Source: Thermoplasmatota archaeon (lineage in GTDB: Archaea; Thermoplasmatota; E2; DHVEG-1). Taken from it: a stretch of DNA of 17,229 nucleotides. Positions 13,217-17,229 of this stretch are shown in pieces. The stretch spans positions 1 to 17,229 of the forward strand of contig JAFGFQ010000139.1 of assembly GCA_016930995.1 (NCBI GenBank), given 5' to 3'. The number at the start of each line of letters is the position of its first letter. The stretch's first letter is position 1. The translations under genes were made by a program, and so were the position numbers. The notes beneath the pieces were generated by a model. It worked only from the letters and a program-made list of their open reading frames with translations. It was not told the origin of the DNA and made no database searches.

Positions 13217-13984
13217 TTAGATCCGTACAATAAGGAATAATACACCTGCGATCACTGGTTGATGGACAAGGTAAATAGCTAATGAGTGCTGCCCCATCCA
13301 TGACAGTATTTTTGTTGGTTTGTTTCTTGTAAGGTCAGGGAGATAATATCTTCTTTTATTATCTTTATACAGGATGTTTCCTAACGTAATACCAAGGAGG
13401 CAGATGCCGAACCAAGGAAGGATTGGGAAATAATCGATTGTGTGTTTTCCAACGTCCGATTCGTGGATACCGGTGGCGAGTTCTGCCATTGTTGGATTTT
13501 CTGTGGTATAAAAAAAACCAAGTGCTAATCCTGTGACGATAATCAGAGTTGCAAAAATAATATTGGTTGATTTAAATTTGAGCAGAAGTGTGCTAAGGAT
13601 GATACAGCATCCTATACAATGGAGTACTCCAAACAGGATTGGTCTGTCTGGGAGAAAAACAGCGGTAAGCAGCGTAAGTAGGATTCCAAGGTTGAGGATC
13701 CATAAACCGCGTTGTATCATCCGGATATACATTTTTTGTGGTTGATGTTGATATTTGTTATTGTTTACCGAAAGGCAAATGCCGACGAGTAAGAAGAACA
13801 TCACCGGGACGATGATGTTTAATGAATAGAAATATGTATTAAGGGGAAGAAATCCAAAGTAATCAAGATCCCAGAAGACATGCAGGATGATCATGAAGAG
13901 GATGGCACATCCTCTCAGGATATCTAGTTCAATGAACCGTGTCGATGGTCTTGTTTCTTCTTTTTGGTTTCGATTAGGATCCAT
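13217..13984 (-). CDS. DUF1624 / heparan-alpha-glucosaminide N-acetyltransferase-like membrane protein
   Basis: 255 residues from ATG at 13984; the frame is open back to a TTG at 14047, but that stretch is polar and non-conserved. The family motif R-x-x-E-L-D-x-L-R-G-C-A-I (17-29) with H35 in MIILHVFWD marks helix 1. Later elements are MFFLLVGICLSV (62-73), FGVLHCIGCC (118-127), DYFPILPWFGICLLG (184-198) and GQHSLAIYLVHQPV (231-244). About seven membrane helices are expected. Relatives transfer acetyl groups from acetyl-CoA across the membrane to sugars; H35 or H122 could be the acetyl carrier by analogy. The substrate is unknown, and cell-surface glycan or S-layer sugar is a reasonable guess given the neighbouring surface proteins. 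A candidate promoter with BRE and TATA lies at 14017-14031. Confidence 0.85.
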   Translation of the reverse strand: MDPNRNQKEETRPSTRFIELDILRGCAILFMIILHVFWDLDYFGFLPLNTYFYSLNIIVPVMFFLLVGICLSVNNNKYQHQPQKMYIRMIQRGLWILNLGILLTLLTAVFLPDRPILFGVLHCIGCCIILSTLLLKFKSTNIIFATLIIVTGLALGFFYTTENPTMAELATGIHESDVGKHTIDYFPILPWFGICLLGITLGNILYKDNKRRYYLPDLTRNKPTKILSWMGQHSLAIYLVHQPVIAGVLFLIVRI

Positions 13985-14016
13985 AGCGGGTTCTTCTCCT
14001 GCTCTCTCCTTATTAT

Positions 14017-14031
14017 TGATATAATGTTTCG
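14017..14031 (-). promoter_or_regulatory. BRE/TATA promoter candidate for the DUF1624 gene
   Basis: On the minus strand CGAAAC is followed by TTATATCA, a BRE-plus-TATA pair centred ~36 bases before the ATG at 13984, predicting a leader of about 10 bases. A second AT-rich element (TTTAAATA, ~14056-14064) is possible. Confidence 0.45.
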
Positions 14032-14147
14032 TGTTAACGTTTAACAATAATACTATTTAAAGATACTCTGGAAAAATATCACAAATGGGAAAATCAACGT
14101 AGACGAACAACAGATACAGAACAGAAATGAATCCTGATGTGCACTAT

Positions 14148-14180
14148 AAAAACAGAAAAAGGAGGACTACGCCGTTCCTC
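14148..14180 (-). terminator. Orphan terminator-like hairpin with T-runs
   Basis: On the minus strand GAGGAAC-GGCGTA-GTCCTC forms a stem with one bulge and is followed by CTTTTTCTGTTTTT. No minus-strand gene is seen upstream of it (14181-14656), so either it ends an unrecognised transcript or it is chance. Confidence 0.3.
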
Positions 14181-14217
14181 ATTATATGATGTATTGACGA
14201 CAGGTTCTCAGATATCG

Positions 14218-14229
14218 TATAAATACTTA
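14218..14229 (+). promoter_or_regulatory. Orphan TATA promoter identical to the DUF998 promoter
   Basis: TATAAATACTTA, the same 12 bases as at 12601. The expected start site lies near 14245, where an ATG (14247) opens only a five-codon frame. Either a non-coding RNA or a decayed gene could lie downstream. Confidence 0.4.
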
Positions 14230-14422
14230 TCAATTGTTAATTTCTAATGACTTTTATACGCTGATATATCTAAGATTTTTTGCTAAATAAAAAAATTAGA
14301 TCATTAGTAACGTTTATAATATGAATGTGTGTAATAAACAAAAAAGTAAATTTGTTTATTTTCTGTAAATTTTTAAAAAATTTTATATACTATACTCATA
14401 TATAATTAACTCCGATAATGAA

Positions 14423-14578
14423 ATGATAGAGTTAATGTTTCATTACGATGATACTCCTTGCATTAGAACTAAGAAAATTAGCGATGATTATCCCAAAGAA
14501 AAATTCAATAGAAAAAATAAATTATCGAATATTTTTTTGATGACTAGGCCAAATACTCTCATCCCGGCAGATACGTAG
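14423..14578 (+). CDS. Doubtful small ORF (51 residues)
   Basis: ATG at 14423 to TAG at 14578, downstream of strong TATA-like runs (TTTTATATACTATA, then CATATATAATT at 14397-14407, ~20 bases before the ATG). The product is basic and polar (begins MIELMFHYDDTPC; a KEKFNRKNKLSN stretch in the middle). There is no family match, no clear ribosome site and no flanking operon. It may be chance or a remnant; recorded because its promoter position is reasonable. Confidence 0.15.
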   Translation: MIELMFHYDDTPCIRTKKISDDYPKEKFNRKNKLSNIFLMTRPNTLIPADT

Positions 14579-14613
14579 ATGATATGGAACAATAAAAAAA
14601 ATAACTCACATGA

Positions 14614-14629
14614 GAAAGCGATATAAAAG
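14614..14629 (+). promoter_or_regulatory. BRE/TATA promoter of the LVIVD surface gene
   Basis: GAAAGCG (BRE-like) runs into ATATAAAAGG. The TATA centre near 14625 predicts a start site near 14651, a few bases before the ATG at 14657. This argues against the upstream in-frame ATG at 14636, which would lie before the start of transcription. Confidence 0.6.
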
Positions 14630-14656
14630 GCTGCAATGACTGAAGAAGGCAATATC

Positions 14657-16954
14657 ATGAAAAATAAAAATATCTCCTATCTAGCAATCATGGTCATCTC
14701 TATCTCTTTGTTATCTACTGTAATTACTCCTGTTTTAAGTTCTTCGTCACCGGATACAACAGTGAATTTCATCACACCTTATCATATAGCATCTCCTTCT
14801 TTGCAGATCACAGCTACGAACACGACTCCTGTTGATAATATTACGTTATATTATCGATATAGTGCAACGAATTACTCTGACTGGTCCCCTGGGAAAGATT
14901 ATGCCATTTTAGCACCGGGGGATTATAAAACGAAAGCAGATGATCCCAACATAGATTATCCTCAGCGTATGTGGTATGACGAAAAAAACCAACTTCTCTA
15001 TGTTGTAAGTTATCTAAAGTCTAATCTACAGATCTGGGATGTGTCGAATAGTGAAAATATATTAAAACAAAGTCAATTGAAGCATTCCGTTTATCTCGAT
15101 CATGTACACGATGTCGTCGTTGTAAATAACTGGTCATATGATGGGATCAATTATGGGAATATCGCCTTTACAGTCGGCCATGGTTCACCAATGTATTTAA
15201 GTTCAATTCGTGTTAATCTTTCAGCATCACCTGTGTTTTTACAAAATTTTCCACTTCAAACGAGTGTAAATTCAATAGAACAGAATCTGTCGTTATCATC
15301 AAAAATGTTTAAAAACGACTACTTTCACTCAAAGGGGGGATTAGAATCGTATACAAAACTTGGGTATATAACAGTTATACAAAGGGGGAATTGCTTGTAT
15401 GCGGTTGTTACTAGATTATCAGGTAAATTTAATATTTTCAATGCATCCGATCCGACACATATGGTTAATATAAGCTATATTTGTGGAACTGATATCGACC
15501 CTGATTTAACGAACTGGTGGATAGCTACGGTCGACCCGACAAACCAATATCTCTATGTATGCGGAATAGGTGTTAATAAAACTATTACAACATTTGATGT
15601 ATCAGACATTTCGAATCCAAGATATATCGGGTATCAAATACACCAGACCCCCAATCAAGATGATTTTATATTCAGATATTACGATAGAAAAGATTTGAAC
15701 CGTTTATATTCAATCAATGGTTCAGATATTTCAACTGATAGGTCTTTGGTTGTATTCGATGTTTCAGATCCTGAGAACTGGCAGATTCTTGCAGAATCAG
15801 GAGATACTCAGGGTACGGGTGAATTTCAAACAGATTTCTGGACCAATGACTGGGCTGCATCACGAAAATGGATTCCCGGAGGGGGTCAAACAGGGATTAT
15901 TGTTTGGAATATAAGAAACGTAAGTGATATCTATAATGCAGGGTCCTTCTCAGATATTGAATATACAAATCATTCCCATATGCAATGGTTTGATTATAAC
16001 CATAGTCGTATTTTTGTACTCGCGTATGGATTAAATGGTGGTGGTAACTCTATTTATATCGTGAAATGGCAGATTTCTCTTGCCCAGGAGAGCAGTTGGT
16101 ACAAATATGAGGTTGATACAAGTGCTCCATGGTCATGGGATTTTAATTTTCCTTATGGAAAAGGCTACTACGAATTCTGTTGTATTGGGAGAAAAACAGG
16201 ACAGTCTCCTGAAACGTTTCCAGTTGGTCCTGATGCAATCTGTCATTTTTCTACCTTTACTAATAATCCTCCTGTTTTTGGCTCCCCTACACCGATGAAC
16301 AATTCACTGAATCAAGCGTTATCTGTTGTCTGGTCCATACCAATCATGGATTTCGAAGGAGATGCTTTTTACTGGAGTATCGAATGTAACAATGGTCAAA
16401 CATCAACTGGAACTGGAGATGGGAACGGCTCAAAAACCTTGATGTTATCAACTTTAGCTCCTTCAACGACCTATAAAATCTGGGTGAATGCAACCGATTC
16501 AACGGGCAGTGGTATATTTACAAGGGACTGGTATACTTTTACAACACAACAAGAGGGAAACGTCCCACCAAACAAACCCAATAAACCCGCAGGAAACACT
16601 TCAGGGAAGCTTAGAACGCCTTACACCTATTCGACCTTTACCATTGACCTGAATGGGGACGATGTGTATTACCTCTGGGATTGGGGTGATGGATCACAAA
16701 GTAACTGGCTCGGCCCGTACAACTCTGGTGATCTTGTTACTGAGACGCATACATGGAAAGTGAAAACATCCTCCATAAAGGTGAAAGCAAAAGATAGCTC
16801 TGGTGTAGAAAGTCCATGGTCTGACCCCTTACCAATCAGTATGCCAAAGGGCAACGCTATCATATTCCGCTCCCTGTTATCGACAATTTTTCAAATTTTA
16901 ATCGAACGTTTTTCCTACCTATTCCCCGTACTCCATCAATGGGTAGGATATTGA
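14657..16954 (+). CDS. Secreted LVIVD beta-propeller protein with split Ig-like domain, Ig and PKD domains, unusual C-terminal tail
   Basis: 765 residues from ATG at 14657, chosen from the promoter position and because it gives a clean signal peptide (residues 7-28). Residues 33-75 look like the first half of an Ig-like domain (VDNITLYYRYSATNYS). Residues ~76-477 form a propeller with LVIVD-type repeats: LYVVSYLKSNLQIWDVSNSE (114-133), LYAVVTRLSGKFNIFNASDP, YLYVCGIGVNKTITTFDVSD and SLVVFDVSDPENW. The Ig-like domain resumes at 478-532 (SSWYKYEVDTSAPWSW, FNFPYGKGYYEF). An Ig/fibronectin-like domain follows (537-630, ending YTFTT), then a PKD-like domain (636-728: YYLWDWGDGS, KVKAKDSSGVESPWSDPLP). 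The tail begins at 729 and ends ERFSYLFPVLHQWVGY; it is neither PGF-CTERM nor a plain membrane anchor. Likely extracellular and adhesive; ligand unknown. A T-rich run follows the stop. Confidence 0.9.
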   Translation: MKNKNISYLAIMVISISLLSTVITPVLSSSSPDTTVNFITPYHIASPSLQITATNTTPVDNITLYYRYSATNYSDWSPGKDYAILAPGDYKTKADDPNIDYPQRMWYDEKNQLLYVVSYLKSNLQIWDVSNSENILKQSQLKHSVYLDHVHDVVVVNNWSYDGINYGNIAFTVGHGSPMYLSSIRVNLSASPVFLQNFPLQTSVNSIEQNLSLSSKMFKNDYFHSKGGLESYTKLGYITVIQRGNCLYAVVTRLSGKFNIFNASDPTHMVNISYICGTDIDPDLTNWWIATVDPTNQYLYVCGIGVNKTITTFDVSDISNPRYIGYQIHQTPNQDDFIFRYYDRKDLNRLYSINGSDISTDRSLVVFDVSDPENWQILAESGDTQGTGEFQTDFWTNDWAASRKWIPGGGQTGIIVWNIRNVSDIYNAGSFSDIEYTNHSHMQWFDYNHSRIFVLAYGLNGGGNSIYIVKWQISLAQESSWYKYEVDTSAPWSWDFNFPYGKGYYEFCCIGRKTGQSPETFPVGPDAICHFSTFTNNPPVFGSPTPMNNSLNQALSVVWSIPIMDFEGDAFYWSIECNNGQTSTGTGDGNGSKTLMLSTLAPSTTYKIWVNATDSTGSGIFTRDWYTFTTQQEGNVPPNKPNKPAGNTSGKLRTPYTYSTFTIDLNGDDVYYLWDWGDGSQSNWLGPYNSGDLVTETHTWKVKTSSIKVKAKDSSGVESPWSDPLPISMPKGNAIIFRSLLSTIFQILIERFSYLFPVLHQWVGY

Positions 16955-16962
16955 GGACTATC

Positions 16963-16979
16963 TATTCTTTTTCTTTTAA
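16963..16979 (+). terminator. T-rich terminator candidate after the LVIVD gene
   Basis: TCTTTTTCTTTTAATTAA-type T-rich run starting about 10 bases after the stop codon, without a stem, as is common for archaeal termination. Confidence 0.4.
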
Positions 16980-17080
16980 TTAATTTTGATTTGTATTCAT
17001 TAGATGGTTTCCTCTTAATTTGTCTATTCCATATTTAATGAAAATATCGGGTTGCTGAAAGGTCATTTACCAATACAGAA

Positions 17081-17123
17081 ATAGCAAAAATACGCAAAAA
17101 ATAATTTTTTGGATGTTTGCTAT
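17081..17123. repeat. Nested inverted repeat (8 + 7 bp stems)
   Basis: ATAGCAAA (17081-17088) pairs with TTTGCTAT (17116-17123). Inside it, CAAAAAA (17095-17101) pairs with TTTTTTG (17105-17111) around a TAA loop. The two stems are separated by unpaired AATACG and GATG. This is an ordered structure in otherwise empty DNA; possible terminator or mobile-element end. Confidence 0.45.
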
Positions 17124-17147
17124 AAGGAAACAAGTTACTGAGATGTG

Positions 17148-17173
17148 TGGGGACAGGACATATGTCACCCCCA
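17148..17173. repeat. Imperfect palindrome TGGGG...GACATATGTC...CCCCA
   Basis: A 10-base perfect palindrome GACATATGTC (17157-17166) is enclosed by TGGGG (17148-17152) and CCCCA (17169-17173), with ACAG and AC unpaired between. It overlaps the stop codon of a possible minus-strand frame. Confidence 0.4.
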
Positions 17174-17229
17174 AGATTTAATGACAAGAACATCCTCTAA
17201 TTTAAGGCTTTTGACAAGGCTGTTATACC
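17165..17229 (-). CDS. Possible 3' end of a minus-strand gene (partial)
   Basis: One minus-strand frame is open from the window edge to TGA at 17165-17167 and gives twenty residues, YNSLVKSLKLEDVLVIKSWG, with protein-like composition (alternating hydrophobic and charged residues). It is too short to assign. A transposase C-terminus next to a terminal palindrome is one possibility, because the palindrome overlaps the stop; an ordinary gene is equally possible. Confidence 0.3.
   Translation of the reverse strand, partial: YNSLVKSLKLEDVLVIKSWG

Larger units (their letters stand above)
13985..14656. other. Long AT-rich intergenic region with orphan signals
   Basis: About 670 bases without a clear gene between two divergently read surface/membrane genes. 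It holds the promoters of both, an unassigned copy of TATAAATACTTA (14218), a minus-strand hairpin with T-runs (14148-14180), several strong TATA-like runs around 14376-14407 and a doubtful 51-codon frame (14423-14578). No tRNA, CRISPR or transposase was seen. Confidence 0.6.

Noticed and set aside
14636..14656. Upstream in-frame ATG of the LVIVD protein
   Set aside because: Only ~11 bases after the TATA centre, so before the expected transcription start; it adds acidic residues ahead of the signal peptide.

Overview
The window looks archaeal and is most like a Thermoplasmatota-type euryarchaeon (for example an MBG-D/Thermoprofundales-like lineage); this assignment is inference. The evidence is an archaeal iron-sulfur primase large subunit, a family B DNA polymerase, archaeal-type CoaD, TATA/BRE promoters that often place the start site at or next to the AUG, a PGF-CTERM tail, and several long secreted PKD/Ig-like proteins. 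One ribosome binding site (AGGTGATC, 9839-9846) matches the archaeal 16S rRNA tail. No tRNA, rRNA or CRISPR array was seen.

Layout. (1) Positions 1-3238, minus strand: a giant secreted protein entering from outside the window (stop not included), made of two sets of seven ~55-residue repeats, an Ig-like domain and tandem-95/cadherin-like repeats. (2) 3239-3645: AT-rich divergent intergenic region. (3) 3646-5270, plus: priL and tmk, coupled by an ATGA overlap. (4) 5280-8458, minus: polB followed by a 52-residue small gene with its own terminator. (5) 8522-9529, plus: a histone-deacetylase-family amidohydrolase, divergent from polB across a 63-base promoter region. (6) 9535-10339, minus: coaD and a small conserved-looking gene that has its own promoter, palindrome and strong RBS. 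(7) 10436-12562, plus: a NosD-type beta-helix protein with Ig and PKD domains and a PGF-CTERM anchor. (8) 12633-13214 plus and 13217-13984 minus: convergent membrane proteins (DUF998; DUF1624 acetyltransferase-like). (9) 13985-14656: long AT-rich intergenic region with an orphan promoter. (10) 14657-16954, plus: a secreted LVIVD-propeller/Ig/PKD protein with an unusual C-terminal tail. (11) 16955-17229: hairpins and possibly the 3' end of another minus-strand gene.

How the genes fit together. The centre (primase subunit, dTMP kinase, replicative polymerase) is a replication/nucleotide module, joined by CoA synthesis and a deacetylase. It is flanked by cell-surface genes. The most striking point is architectural: in two unrelated surface proteins (1-3238 and 14657-16954) a beta-propeller appears to be inserted into the middle of an Ig-like domain, with the two halves of the Ig domain lying hundreds of residues apart. 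The surface proteins also carry different C-terminal tails, which suggests more than one anchoring or sorting route.
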